Shown: in pieces, positions 35,499-48,490 of the stretch
Layout of the letters: every line of letters begins with the position of its first letter
Numbering within the stretch: the stretch's first letter is position 1
DNA from: Stachybotrys elegans
Taxonomy: Eukaryota; Ascomycota; Sordariomycetes; Hypocreales; Stachybotryaceae
Direction of reading: 5' to 3'
Length of the DNA: 64,000 nucleotides
Assembly: GCA_020746835.1 (NCBI GenBank)
Contig: JAGPNK010000007.1
Coordinates: forward strand, 1,597,501 to 1,661,500
Made by a program: the position numbers and the translations under genes
Notes under the pieces: model-generated
What the model saw: only the letters and a program-made list of their open reading frames with translations
What the model was told of the DNA's origin: nothing
Databases searched by the model: none

Positions 35499-38400
35499 AT
35501 GGAAATCACGATGGGTATGAATATGGACAGATGGATGGATAATTTGATTGCCTGCGCAGACCAAAGAAAATACCTTGTGGAAACAAGGTATCAGAGAGTG
35601 TTGATGCGGATAGGGCGTCCTGGATGGGAATGAAATTGGGATCAAAAGTTTGTTTTCTTTTACATGGCTTGTCTTCAATGCACCTCTGACCCTAGGTCTC
35701 TCTTCCTCTTTTATTTTTCTTCTTCTTCTTCTTTCACGTCGTGCTTTCTCTGCCTTAGGGTACATGCGTTGTCTCGAGCGGCTTATATGAAATGAATAAG
35801 GACACAGGCTGGCTTGTCCTTTGCTTCTACCGAGAAGTGAGGACCAGGCCGTCGACACAAATGAGAATGAAGCGCACCTTTTACTGGCTTAGAACACGGA
35901 TAGAGGGTATACATACAAGGCTCGCTGGACGTCATGATGTTCATGACCATCATCATGGCCTCACCCGACATATCGGGAGTTCGGATACTGACATGGACCA
36001 GGGCGCGGTGCGGCGCGGGACGGCACAGCACGGCTTCGGGACGAAAGGCAGGCTCCGCAGCACTGTTTGGTACATAGATGCTGGGGGTATCATGATGCCT
36101 ATTGCCATGCTTGAGAGGGCTAATGGTGCCACTTGGCAGACATGAAAGGGTGTTTAAGTACATGATGGCTTACGCCCCAACGAGAACCGCGGAATGTGAC
36201 CACATTGGACTGGGTGGACTAGGGGTACGACAGGGCGGGGGCGAGAGTTGATGAGGAGCAGAAAAGGAGGAGAGCAAGGCGAGGAGGAGGGTGCGGCGGG
36301 TGCATATGTGAGTCTGAAAACAGACAACATTCATACATATACAACAGGCATTCATTCATCATCCAGTGTGCATCTATCTGCATGCACATACGAATACGAG
36401 ATATAGGCGGAGACTGAAATGAGCAGCCGGAGAGGGTTTGCCTCCCTCTCCCCATCCCGCCACGACGATGTGGAAAAGGGGGTGTAGATGGGGTTATTGA
36501 CTGGACCAGAAGAGAGAGTGGGAAACCCTTGTATGTACAGGGCGACGTGGTTCTATGCTGTGCGACCAAACCTAGGCCTGATACGAACAGACCCCTCCCC
36601 TTTCCCCCCGCAATGTCGTGGAAGATGAGGTCTTGGTGTTGTTGACAGGAAGGAGAAGGGAGGTGCGCGCGTGTGGACCGGATGTAGTTGAAGCGGAAAG
36701 ACGAGGAGAAGACGTACATGGCCCCCAAGCGGCCAAGGAGCATGCACCATGTGTCGGAGCGAGTTCAGAAGCGGCAATGTGCTGCGAACACGCATGAGGA
36801 CAATTGGAACAAGCAGGAGGAGAGAGGGATGGGTATCAGTGAAAAGGACCGAGAGAGGTGAGGACAAACGAGCTCTCTTGACACGACAACACGACAGTTT
36901 TTGGGCCATGGTGACAAAGTGGTCCATCATGTCGGCACTTGAATTAAGAAACAAGAGAATAAGCAGAAGAAAGACGAAAAGGACTTTGGCTCGCTCACCC
37001 ATAATCAACAGCGCATCGCATGCACCCCACACTTTTGCATGCAGCCAGGCGTGCATCCTCATCGTCACCACCATCCCCATCACCCATCACCTCCCATTTC
37101 ACCAGCGAGCGGGGACGTTTCTCGGCAGCAAAGGACCATCACGCACGCAGTCACGGAGATTAAGAAAAAAAACATAATAAGGGGGGGGCAGGGTGTGTGT
37201 ACATACGTGTGCGCCATCTGATCCCGGTGAATTTTACAAACGCTGAGCACGACAAACGAAACGGGTGGTAGAGGGAGAGAGAGGGGGGGGGGGTTGGTTT
37301 TGTTTTGGCTTCGGTAAGGCTGCCACACACCCCCCCTTGGCTTCCTTCCTTCTTTTCTCTCTCACTTTTCCCACACCAAGGGGGGGGGGGAAGAAATATC
37401 CATTCCAGGGGCAACATGCTCGGGAATCGACATTAAAAGGGGACATCACGTTTGTGTGCCGCACGTGTGTCACCACCTGCAGCATTGCAGCACCTCAATT
37501 GGGTAGGTCTGCCTAAACGACGACAACGACAACGACGACGGCGACAACGGGAATTTGTGCGCTTTTCCCTGTTTTGTCTATGGCCCGCCCCATCATCCTT
37601 CTCTTCTTTCTGACTTTGGCAAAAACAGAGAAGAAATATATCGAAAGCGGTTTACAGTCAAGTCGCTCGTCCTCGTCTTGTCCGCCGCCGCCGCCGCCGC
37701 CCCGCCTCGACAACGGCATGCCGCCTACCCCCCCCTTCCTGCTCCCCCCCTCCACATTGATCCTTGCGGCGGTCAGCAGAGCCGTTTTGAGACAGAAGAG
37801 GAAAGATAGAAGAGAAAACAAGAGAAGCATGGGGGGGGGGGGGGGGATGATCTGAGATCCGAGCCGCTCATCATCTTTCTCTTCATGTCTATAACAGCGT
37901 GGAAGGCGGGAAAGCAAAGGGGCAGTTGGCATTGGGACCAAGTGAAGGGAAAATAAAATAAAATAGAAATTATAAGCTCGGAAATCGGGCTTCCGGGATC
38001 GTCAGCATTTCGTTGGCATCTTATCCTTGACAGGTGGTATGTAAGCGCCAGGTTATGGGCCCTGGTTTACGGCCGAACTGTATGAATTGGACCTGGCACT
38101 CGTCCATATCTAGATATCTGCCTACTAGGTAGTACGGAGCACCGTCCTACGTAAGTAGCAGTAGTAGGAGCTGCTAATGTATCCGTACCTCTGTCTTTGC
38201 ACTTGCTGTCGTCATCACCACCATCACACCATCGTGAGATTGGATAGACAAAACGGAAAACAGTCAAGGAAGAAAAAAGAAAGAAAAAAAAACACCTTCC
38301 CTTGCTAACCTGTTGCCTGATTCCTGGCTGCATTTTGAGCCCACCACTATCTACCGCTCATGTCGGCAGATTGTGAAATCGTCACATTACGCAGACAACA

Positions 38401-38919
38401 TCGACTAACCCGACGCAGCACGGCTATATAAGTCGGCAATATCGTGTATCCGTGCTGTGTGCGGGCTATCGTAGTCCTTGCTTCCTGGCACTTGACAGCC
38501 CATGGCAGTAAGCCCGACCGACCCCCGTAACTTGTTCGAACATATGTTAGCATGTAGGTTACCAGACAAGTATAGACCGGCCAGTAACCCGCCTCCCCGA
38601 AACGTATTTGCAAATCCATCAGCCTCCTGCAAGGCCTGATCGCCAGAGCGTCATTGTCTCCTCCTCCTCCTCCGAGTTAGTCTATCCCGCCATTCACCAT
38701 CTTTGGCTCTCGCCAAGGTCATGGCTGACAAATGAATCTTTTCCTTCAGCTAGCCAAGGGGTTGAATCCTCCACTAACCCTCTTGCACGGCCGTTACGTC
38801 CGGTTCATCGTCTCGATCGGACTCGCCTATACCGCCGGCGCTGCGATAGTCCTTCCCTGGTCTCTGCCGTAAGCACTTATTTCACAGAGACTTGATGCTG
38901 CTGCACCCTAATCTCTTCT
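35499..38919. other. Simple-sequence-rich spacer between convergent genes
   Basis: About 3.4 kb with no gene recognised, between TSC2 and the GNAT gene, which converge. Purine/pyrimidine strand asymmetry is strong. There are G-runs at 37283-37293, 37380-37390 and 37831-37846, a (CTT)n tract near 35720-35735, GCC repeats near 37683-37700, and GAC-type repeats near 37517-37545. Open frames here follow the repeats and have homopolymeric composition. Confidence 0.5.
37831..37846. repeat. Poly(G) tract, 16 nt
   Basis: Longest of several G-runs in the spacer; others are at 37283-37293 and 37380-37390. Together with GGC-rich surroundings they could form G-quadruplexes, which is an inference. Confidence 0.85.
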
Positions 38920-40646
38920 TCACATGTCCCGCCAGACTTCTCTGTACTCGGCCCACTTCCTAAACCCTGATGCCAAGCCAAGTTGTTAGCCAACTGCACG
39001 TCTTCTTCTGGCATCGATACCTTACCCAGTGATTCGAATCCCGCATTCCCTTGCTTGACTCCGTCGATGAACATGCCCGCCATGCCCTTTTCGTGCAGCA
39101 ACTTGCAACAGCTATGCAGAAGTCGTACCATGACCGTGTCTCGCCTGTTGACCATCAATGGGTCGTCATCTGCGAAAAAGAGTAAAACCCGCCGTTCGTT
39201 AGCAACCCCAGTGACGATCCTGACATCAGCCCATTCCCGCTCCGCCATTCACGCACCTTTGATGCAGATGCAACTGACCCCCCCAATGTCCGACCCCAGG
39301 TTCTCAGTTAGGGGCATCTCAGTGGCAATGGGACTGTCGCTGTTGGGGATATAGGTGATTGCGATTGCAACCGGATCCGCCTCGCCAGCCTGGGGAGATC
39401 CCTCGAAACCCACCAGGACATCCTCCATGTACATGCTGTCCAGCACCTTGGAGTACAGCTCGTACCAGCCAAACCCCAGCTTCCGCTCTGACTCCTTGGC
39501 CACCATGCCGCGTACCTTTTCCACGTCACGTATGTCGCACGGCCTAAACACTAGCCCTGCGGATGCCAGATTCGAGATCGGCATGTCCGAGAATCGAAGG
39601 ATCCAATCGCTGACCAGTCGGCCTCGTCCCGGCGCATTTTCATCCACCCGCCACCCTCGCCGCTTGAACCAATCCGCATACCTGCTGTTGGTAGGTATGC
39701 CGTATAGGAGCCGGGGAAATGTGCTGCCCACTTGGATGCGATCCACACGTGAGCAGTGAGGCTCTGGCCTGTTTACCGCCTCGTCACAGAGGAGTCGCCC
39801 GATACCCCGGCCGCGATAGTCTTCTCGCACCACAAGCATCGCAATCGACTTGACGAGGCGATCATCTTGGAACGCGTAATTGACGTAGGTCATACACAAC
39901 CCGACCACTTCTCCAGTGCGTGGGTGTCGAACGACTCGACACCGGTGCTCCTGTCGCCCAAGCAATGCTGCCCAAGTGGATCGCTTCAGGTAGAACTGCT
40001 CAGAGACACTCGATTGCCATAGCATATGTGCCTCTGCCGCATCGCGCCCGGGGACGTACTCCTCCGTCGTCCACGAGATGCGTCCTTGCAGAGGGTCCGA
40101 GTTTCCATGAGCTGGCGACGATGGAGCCGACCTCCCGTGAACGAGCAGCGGAGTTATGGCTCGGAGGTCCTGCGGAGAGAACCCCGGTACTTGGACCAGA
40201 GTCGGGAAGTCGAGTGCGTCGGCATCGCTCCCTCGAACCTCGCAGCACGCAACGAGGACTAGCGGCCGCTCCTCGCAGGCCTCTCTCACGATTTCGGCCA
40301 GGTATGACTGATTAGTACCGCCACCTTCTTGTAAATCGGTGATAACAAAGATGACCACCTTTGCCCTCTTGATGAAAGCAACATGAGCCCCGGTAATGCC
40401 ATGGCGCTTGGTATAAGGCACGTGCCGGACGAGAGGATGCCGTTGAGATATAGCCACGCCCAAGGGCTCAAAGGGGTCACTGGGCTCAGACGAACTGTGG
40501 TCTGGTGGAACGACGGCCGGTGTTAAAAGAAGCAGGATATCATCCCCAAACAACATCTTGTCGAGAGGCAGATACTCCAGGCGGTCCCAGAGAACCCGGG
40601 CCACGTCTATGCCAGCGGCATATATCGAGCGTGACGCCAATGACAT
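38920..40646 (-). CDS. GNAT acetyltransferase-like protein with residual GH3 N-acetylglucosaminidase C-terminal domain
   Basis: Three exons (40646-39257, 39169-39026, 38966-38920), 526 residues. Fungal relatives are bifunctional: an N-terminal GH3 beta-N-acetylglucosaminidase barrel, a GH3 second domain, then two GNAT modules. Here residues 1-165 match only the GH3 second domain (LPLD...DDILLLLTPAVVPP, RHVPYTKRHGI, HVAFIKRAKVVIFVI, RPLVLVACCEV). GNAT 1 spans about 195-350 and has the acetyl-CoA loop VREDYRGRGIGRLL. GNAT 2 spans about 365-526 and ends FRKWAEYREVW. The catalytic barrel with its KH(F/S)-type motif is absent, and an in-frame TGA lies just upstream of the ATG at 40646. Hydrolysis is therefore not expected; acetyl transfer (for example to amino sugars) is possible. 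The last intron was inferred from GTAAGG, branch GCTAAC and restored homology. Confidence 0.85.
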
Positions 40647-43600
40647 GGTGACTTGATGTCACATGGCCGGCCAGCTCAAAACAGCAGAAGAGAGTAGAGG
40701 GCAGGAGGCAGTCAGAGAGGTATGGAGGTGCTGATACGACGGGGGTTTTAAACAAAAAGGAAAGAGAGAGAGTGAGAGAGAGAAAAGCAGTAAACTTTGG
40801 TATCTCGCCTCAAATGACAAGGACGATTAGATCATGACCCTGTGCCATGGCACAAATACTTCCCATCTGGGTTCGTTGTTCAGAGACCAAGCAAGGGTCT
40901 ATCCACCCTCTGGGCTCAGTACTCACCACGTCGGAGCTATCGAACGCCGCGGCGCGCAACACTGTGCTCCGGGAATCTTCACCGAGGTAAGGATCTGGGA
41001 GAGAATCACAAGACGGAAGAAGGCCGTGCACCCGGGAGGTCCGCTGGATCCTAAATGTGCAGAGGGCGCATGCAAGCGGCGGCTGGCCAGAGCGTTCGCT
41101 CAAACTGGGAAGGGGAGAGGCGGATGGGCAAGACTTGACGGAGGACAGAGCTCGTGAGTGAGCTGTCGATGACAGCTCGGGAGAGCAATCTCAAGGAGTC
41201 AGCAACAGCCGAGAGGAGCACGAGAAAAATGTGCTGGTGCAACCCAAAGCCAAGCCGCCCACCAATAATGGGGACTCTGCAGATGACAGAGATGCGAGCC
41301 AAGTCGCTCAGCAATGGTGTATCGGCTGGCTCTCTTAGGACTTTCGTAGGGTGTGCGCAAACTCTTGTGGTGACGAGGCCGATGCTAGGCAGGGTAAGCC
41401 TGACGGACTTTGATCCACGGCAAGGGCAAGGAGGCTCGGGAGTGTCGTCTCGGTCGGTTTAGAGGCTGGCCATGGCCCCAACAAACCTACCAGTCGACGC
41501 TCCACAATGGATCTGCTCCAGACGGTGATTGATCCCGGAAAAGTTTCCCTGGAGGGGAACTGGGGAAATGAGCAGGCCGGCTGTGCTGGGAAGCAGGGCG
41601 ACGAAGATGATGGTGATGACGATGAGCAGGCGGACGGGATCGAGGGGACCCGAGAAGTAGCGGCGCATCGCGGCTATCCATCCCCTCTCCCGAGTAAGAG
41701 CCTAAGCAAAGCAGACATAGCGATACTTCGAGACCCATGCCAGGCGGTGGCCGCAAGAAACGACGAGGGTGGGGTGCGAGGTGATGGGGAAAAGGAAACG
41801 ATGATTATCCTGTGGTAGCATCGAGCATCTGGGTGTAGGACCGAGGCATCCATCCATCGTGGCCAGGCCGGCATGGCAAGAGAGCGCCGCACTACACCAT
41901 AGTGCATGGCATGACAGCGCAGCGCAGAGTAATACACGGGGCGATGATCAGTCATGGCAGGCAGGCAAAGACAGGCATATGGGGTGCGGTTAAAAGGGTT
42001 GGACTTGGGTCTAGGCGGGTGGGGGGCCACGGGCTGTCGAGACATCAGACATGACAGGCATAATAATGGGAGGCGAGTGAAGGAAGGAAGAGGGAAAAGA
42101 TGGGTAATGGGCCATGGGCCATGGCTGCCTGGGGATGGAGAAGGAGGGGAGAGGCGGCAGACAACGGGAGGAAGAGATCAATCTCGGACATGACCGGCTG
42201 CGCCATGCGCATCGGGATAAGGCACGTCTGCAGCTGCCACGGTACGACGTGGGCAGATAGGGACATGTAATTCCAATGGTATGTAAAAGGCCGACGGAGG
42301 GTGTCTTGAAAGAGGGTCTGTAGGCTCAACATGGATGGGGGATGGGGGATGGGGACCAAAGGGTGTCTTGCTTCCTATTGTCATGCAGTGCTGCATAATA
42401 CATAAGACGGACGGGGCAAACATCCTTGCCAGCAGGTGTCTTGTTTGTCTTTCCTCCTTGGTGCAGCCAGCACACAGCTTTGGACAGGGCCACCCGCCCC
42501 CTGCCTGGTCTGGTAGGGTAATGGTTACACAGAACGGTGGTGGGACGGAAAGCGAGAACGATCTTGTGGATGGATGGATGGGCGGTGCGAGAGTAGCACG
42601 CCGGCGGATCAGAATTGTGGCTAATGGCAGTAGATGTGTAGTTGAGGCTGTTGAAGAACAGAGGGTTGCGCCTTGTCGCAGATGTAGACTACATCATTGG
42701 CAAGGGAGCGAGCCATGCCGAAATGCTCGGGAGCGGGGAACGGGAGATGGGACTGCCCGGACAACAGGGCCGGTCAAAGTTGGCAACCCATGGGAAAAGC
42801 CATCCCCAAGGTCCATTGCCGCGTGTCCTGCCACTTAGCACTTAGCCATGAGCGTTTAATTTCCTCAACGCAACACGGCACGGTGCGGAGACATGGCATG
42901 AATGGTGTCGTATCGCTCGTCCTGTTGGACTTTGTCAGCCAAGCCGCATCCACGAAGGCAAAAGGGCTATTGCAGCCCCTCTCTGATCTGTTGTGCAACA
43001 TAGCTGACATGTCTAATTCATCCATATCCGGGCGCACCCTCTCTAGAGGCGAGGGTGGAATGACTCGACTATGCCCCCAATCTGCATGGAAAACGGGTCA
43101 GCCCGGGGGGTCGTGAGCGAGATGCTGTGCTCCCCCGCTACTGCGCACACTCGTACTCTGTACTCGGTACGCGAGCTGCTCGAGCCAAAGAAAAGTCGGG
43201 GCGGGATATGCAGGTCGACCGTCGTGCCACCACAACTAGTACTGTGCTCCGTCACCACCACACCAATTCCTCGCCAGTCGGCCCTCCTTCTCGAGAAGCT
43301 GGTAAGCGCAGGCGCATTGCGGGACTCGCGGTTGGGACGGGCGACGTCAAGGCGAGCAGAGCCGAAGTGGCGGGATCGCTAGCGGCCGACCCTGTCTGGC
43401 TGGACACAGGCCACCTCGACTGAAAGCGCCCTTGAGATGACAGCGTGGTGGAGATGAGATATGCAGGCATTCATTCCATGATGCGCCCTGGTGAGAAAAG
43501 TTTACGGGCGGCCATGTCGTGAGGCTCAAGGTTCAGATGGAGAAAGGCGGGTCAAGGCATTACAGGCATTACAGGTATGGCAGGTATGGCAGGTCCGGCC

Positions 43601-44685
43601 CCTTGGCTGTGTGGCAGGAGCTGGCACTCGACGACGACTTCCGACTGCTGACCAAGACTCATGCTATGCTGGATACCATCTTGGGCAAGCGCAGGTGGCT
43701 GCATTCAAGTTGTGTGACGCGAAATCATCCTTGTTACCTACATACCTACTTATTTACAACGACGCCTTCATTCATCTCCGCACAGCAAAGATGCCGACTT
43801 GGCTTTCTCCTGACCAGGCATCTATAAATGCAAGTGGAAAAACTCGAATACGAGGGGCTGGGGTCGCTGCAAGTGTGAGGTAGCGGCCATTCAAATAAGA
43901 AGCCGTTACCAGACTGTGTCAGCCTGGGCGAGATATCTTTGGATTCAGGTTCTTCAGCTCGTTGGCTCGTTGGCCCATGGTGCATATCGCCCGTCAGCAG
44001 CCGCCACCCTAAAAGATGCGAGCCCGTCGACACCTTCTGCAGCTTTTTCAGCCCCAGCGTGGGTATACACTGTAGGAATAGGCGGGATGACTGTGACATA
44101 TGCATGTGCATGAGATTACATACCTCGCATCGATCTTGTGACTGCCTGCTGCCGTGTACACCATTTGTCCGTTATCATCACGATCATGATGGAATCAATA
44201 TTGCAAAAAACAGGAGAGGGTGCAGGACGGAATGACATGTAGTTGGCTGGATTGCACGGGCTGACCAAGCAGCCTGAGCCAACTTAAGGCTGACAGCACA
44301 CATAATTCTCCCGCTAGTCAGTAACCGGATAGGATCAATGCACGGCTGCGTTCCATGTCCTGTCAAATCCAATGGCGGCCAGTGGCATCTGAGATATTGG
44401 CCGGCGCTCCTGCCTCTCAGCCTTGGGTTTCTTGCTTCACTCTTTCCGGTTTAGCGATCTTCGCCTGCCAAATCTGCTCATGCTCAACACACATAGGTAC
44501 CTACCCCACTCTCCGGGCTAGCCCACTAATCGCCGCCAAACGACGCGCCCCGGCCGGGACACGCCAAACGCGTCTCCATTCTTGCCCGTCTCACGATCCA
44601 TCCCGCTGCCGTTCACTCGAGGTCGAGCCGCAGTCCCGAGCCGGCGATTGCTGCACATCTTCGGAGCGTCCTCGGAATTTTCGAC
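40647..44685. other. Gene-poor region upstream of the GNAT gene and CENP-I
   Basis: About 4 kb between divergent genes, without a recognisable gene. A GA-rich tract lies at 40761-40790 next to the GNAT start. On the minus strand, 41668-41459 holds a 69-codon frame beginning MRRYFSGPLDPVR with a 20-residue hydrophobic segment after it, but no continuation could be assembled. A GH3 barrel was specifically looked for on the minus strand here and not found. The final 200 bp are the CENP-I leader. Confidence 0.45.
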
Positions 44686-47265
44686 ATGTCTGACTCTGAT
44701 CACGACGAGATCAGTCAGCTTATACGCGACGTTGTTGGTGGTAAGCCGTCCCGTTCCGTTTCCACTTCTTGCTGATGCTCTCACACCGGCTTCACGATGC
44801 CATTGGAATCCCGTATGCTGTAAGCTCACCGTCACCATGCAGCCTCCAAGCTCCCACCAAAATCGCGTTCAGTGGATATCAAGCCTGTTGTGGCCAATCT
44901 CACTTCCCTTGTCTACGATAATGGCCTGCTCCCTGACGACCTCGCACAACTGGTCCATCTCGTCGCCACGCCTAGTCATCTCGACCAGGCCAGCTTATCC
45001 GCCATTGTGAGAAATCTCTACCCGGCGGACAGAATCTCCGCGGAGGTCATCACCCGCATTGTTGGTGCATTTGGTCACGGGAAGCTCAAACCATCCCTAA
45101 ACATCCAAGCCGCACTCCTCAAATGGCTTGTTATGGTCTACCACGCTTTGGAGACCCCCATCATTCTGTCTCAGGCATATTCAGTCCTCTTCAATTTGCT
45201 TGATACCGCGGCAATCCGGTCATTATTGCCCCCTCCACCCTTGCGGATTTTCCATGTCAGAGCTGACGCCTTCCCAGGCCCCAGCTCACTCATCTACTGG
45301 CCCTCATCACGAGGCGGAAGCATGTGAGGCCGTTCAGAATTCAAGCCTTGTGAGTTCGAGATGTGCTGCGTGGAAATAGCGTAGGCCGGCTGAGACATAT
45401 TCAGGTTGAACCTCTCGAGGACCAGTGGGAACGACCCATGTCTCGTGGGCTTGCTACGGGTATACAAAGACTATTACCCAGAAATCATTGTCGGGGATGC
45501 TGTACGAGGACGAGCCTCTGCTTTCAAGGTAAACTTATGTGCTTCCAATCCATTGGCATCACTGACCCCCTCAGCACCCGGATATTCAATGGAGAACGAG
45601 ACTCGATGACATCCAACAAGAACACATCCGTCGCACGCAGGATAAGCTTTCTGCCCCCCGTGATGGCTTCCGTGTCAATCGTCCCGTGAACCGCGCGGCA
45701 AGGAGCAAGTTGATTCCTGTGGTTCACACGTCTCATGCCACAGAGGTGAGGAGAGTTGCAGAAATCATTTGAACCCCGGCTAAGACTTGGTAGCGCTCTA
45801 CTACTCTAGAGGAGATCGAAAGCGCAACGAGTTTCGCACAAAAGCTCCATGACATTGAACTTCCGAACCAGTTGGTCGCGGTTTTGGCCGACCCGTTACT
45901 ACAAAAGCTGCTGCTTCTGCGACCCAGCGCGGAATCCCACCAGCGTATAGCAAATTGGCTCAACGCTGTGCTGCAGGATGTCATTGATGGCCATACTGAC
46001 CAGGACACGCTGTGGGACGTGTTGGAGATTGTACGAGACTTTGTCGTCCAGACCAAGGTACGGTATTACCCTCAGCGACGACGTGTTCTGAAAGCTGACA
46101 TCGGCCAGACTTTTCCTCCCTTAATCCTGAACTTCTTTGCTCGTTTCTTTGGCCTATGGGACGGAAATGGCCGTCGCCATGTCATTTTCGAGATTCTTTC
46201 ACATGCCCCTTTACACGAGTTCCATGGTAAGAATGATGATCTCTTTGCCTGAACCGAGCTTAATACCTTTTAGAATTGTATAAACATATATTCCAACCAC
46301 TGGAGACAGCAATATTGGACGACACTCCCCAAAGTCAACTAGCGATTCTGTCTCTGTACACAAATCTTCTTCATAGTTGGACTGCTTCTCTTCGAACGAG
46401 CGAACCAGTCCCACTGCACGCCAGCGACACAGTTGCAGAACTAACACGCCATGTCAACGTCCTTTCCGTCACGCTTCTACAGACATGCCCAGGTCTGCAG
46501 ACGGACAATGCCATACTGGAATTCTATGAGCAGAGCTCCCAGATCATCACCGACGATGTGCTGATGCCAATTATTCGCATCGAGCTCCCGTCGGCCATAC
46601 TCATTTACACCTTTCTCTTCAGCAATTCGCTGGCCACGGTATCGCGCATGTGCAACATCCTAGCCTGCTTCAAGAAAGGATTCGAGCTGGCCATGATGAC
46701 CAAGACCCGACGGGGCAGTTACGGTGTTGACGCGCTGTCCTATGATAAGGACTATGTGACGCTATACAATGGGTTCCTCATGGACATCTGCAATTGCTTC
46801 TGGCGATTCCGAGCGTTGAGCAATAGCGATATTGAAACACAGGGCTGCATGGTGCCGCGGCCAACAGTGGCGGCGCTGACCTCGTACGTCTCGTCTGTCG
46901 AGAAGACCTTCTCCTTGGCTACCATATTCTCGCTGTCCCATTCCCCTATACTCTGTTTGCAGAGCATCCGCAGTCTTCGGCAGGCAGAGGAGGCCGAAAT
47001 TGAAATGGACCAACTGATCCGCACCCGGCACGCTGGTCCCGTGACGCAGACAAGCTTGGCGAGGCTGTCGTCGTCGGGTGGTATCAGGTTGAGCTGGCAA
47101 GATTACCGTATCGGGGTGCTCGAGCACCTCGAGATGGAAGGGTTCGTTGGCATCACGGAGCTGCTCATGAATACCATGATTGTACTTAAGAGTTCTCAAG
47201 GGAGCAGACGTAGCTCCCAGGGGGTGTCATCCCAGCGCGGCTCATCTCAAGGTCTTTTCGTATGA
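44686..47265 (+). CDS. MIS6: Inner kinetochore protein CENP-I / Mis6
   Basis: Constitutive centromere-associated network subunit that helps place CENP-A and anchors the outer kinetochore. Eight exons: 44686-44740, 44843-45218, 45278-45349, 45405-45528, 45575-45745, 45794-46057, 46109-46226, 46274-47265; 723 residues, normal for Mis6 proteins. Seen: the Mis6 helical-repeat opening (NLTSLVYDNGLLPDDLAQLVHLV, LTHLLALITRRKHVRPFRIQAL), HPDIQWRTRLDDIQQEH in the middle, LEIVRDFVVQTK, and a Ser-rich tail SSQGSRRSSQG. Exon 2 ends at an atypical donor GTCATT, and exon 6 starts after TTGGTAG; both were accepted because they restore the family sequence and phase. A second centromere-associated gene, CENP-S, lies 9 kb away. 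Confidence 0.92.
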
Positions 47266-47623
47266 AGCAACAGGTCACAGAGAGGAATGAACGGAGTGCG
47301 CAAATATTTTCAAGCTACAACCAGAGAACCTAAGCCGCCGGGGATCATGACCAGCGGATTGTTGTATCAAAATCCAACCATATTTTCCAGCACGGCAGAG
47401 TTGAAGTCTACCTGCCCACAAAACGCCATGCACCGTTGAATGCTGTGCCTTTGATGGCGCCACGCCCGCCGTGTTAAACAAAGAGCGCCGGATAGATGCA
47501 GTTGAGTGCCCGACCCGAACCATCCACCTAGGAGTATCTCAAACCGCAGACAGAAAAGGGGGGGAAGAAGAAGCAGAAGAAGAAGAAGAAGAAGAAAATG
47601 GCAAAGTACGGTGATCCGTTAGT
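47266..47623. other. Spacer between convergent CENP-I and CAF16
   Basis: 358 bp with the two 3' ends. An (AGA/GAA)n tract lies at 47564-47596. No gene is seen. Confidence 0.6.
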
Positions 47624-48490
47624 TTAGGTCTCGGATTGCTTCGACTCATCACCATAGCCACCGATCTTGATGCCGCCGAACCCATATGTCTTGCCTTCTG
47701 GGCTAATGTTGACCTGGCTCCTAGGGCCTCTGTCCTTGATATCTTGCTTGAGCCAGCCCAGGACCAGCTCGCCCAGTCGGCTGTTGCCGGAGGGGCCGAC
47801 AGTTCCGTCGATGGTCTTGAGCATGTTGTCGGCAGTATCCCACTCCCTGACGGTACCGAGATGCATGTGGACAAGATGGGTGGGCCAGCCTGCCAGGTTG
47901 TCGAGGATGTGGGTGGCATAGACAATGGTGCACTCTCGGGACTCGGTCTCGCCCTTGAGCCAGCCAAGGAACTGGGCTCTGCTCAGAACATCGAGGTCGA
48001 CAGTAATCTCGTCGAGGAGCAGGACAGTCCAGGGACGTATGAGACCCATGGCAAGCTGGACTCTGCGGCGCTCTCCGTCGGAAACGGCGTGCATGCGCCA
48101 GTTGATGTCGATGTCAAGCAGCTCGACCAACTCGTCACGACGGTCGGGGTAGGCGTCGCCGCCGACGGAGCGGAGCAGCTCAGTGACTGCAATGTCATTG
48201 CGGACAATGGGATTGAGGACCCATTCCAGGCCGAGGTACGTGACGCCCTCCAGACCCTCCTTGAAGGGGTCGACGCCGCAGATGGAGATGGCGTCCGAGG
48301 GAGCGAGGCGCTTGCCGGCGAGCAGACGGAGAAGAGTGGTCTTGCCAGCACCGTTGGCGCCGATGAGGAGGGTGCGGGAGCGCGGGGGCAGGTCGAGGGT
48401 GATGTTGCGCACGCCCGTCGAGTAGTCGGGGAACGTGTAGGAGAGGTCGTTGACGAGGACCCTGGGGGGCTTGGAGGGTTTGGAAGGCAT
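47624..48490 (-). CDS. CAF16: CCR4-NOT-associated ABC ATPase Caf16
   Basis: Soluble single-domain ABC ATPase, reported in yeast to associate with the CCR4-NOT complex. One exon, 288 residues; yeast Caf16 has 289. Seen: Walker A GANGAGKTT at 44-52, ABC signature SDGERRRV at about 137-144 (the usual SGGQ replaced, as in this family), Walker B TVLLLDE at 155-161 with the catalytic Glu, and the switch His in YATHILDNLAGWPTH. There are no membrane segments. I chose the ATG at 48490 (MPSKPSK) because it gives the family length. The same frame runs upstream to an ATG at 48604, but those 38 residues have no family character. It sits head to head with POL31, 0.8 kb apart. Confidence 0.93.
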   Translation of the reverse strand: MPSKPSKPPRVLVNDLSYTFPDYSTGVRNITLDLPPRSRTLLIGANGAGKTTLLRLLAGKRLAPSDAISICGVDPFKEGLEGVTYLGLEWVLNPIVRNDIAVTELLRSVGGDAYPDRRDELVELLDIDINWRMHAVSDGERRRVQLAMGLIRPWTVLLLDEITVDLDVLSRAQFLGWLKGETESRECTIVYATHILDNLAGWPTHLVHMHLGTVREWDTADNMLKTIDGTVGPSGNSRLGELVLGWLKQDIKDRGPRSQVNISPEGKTYGFGGIKIGGYGDESKQSET

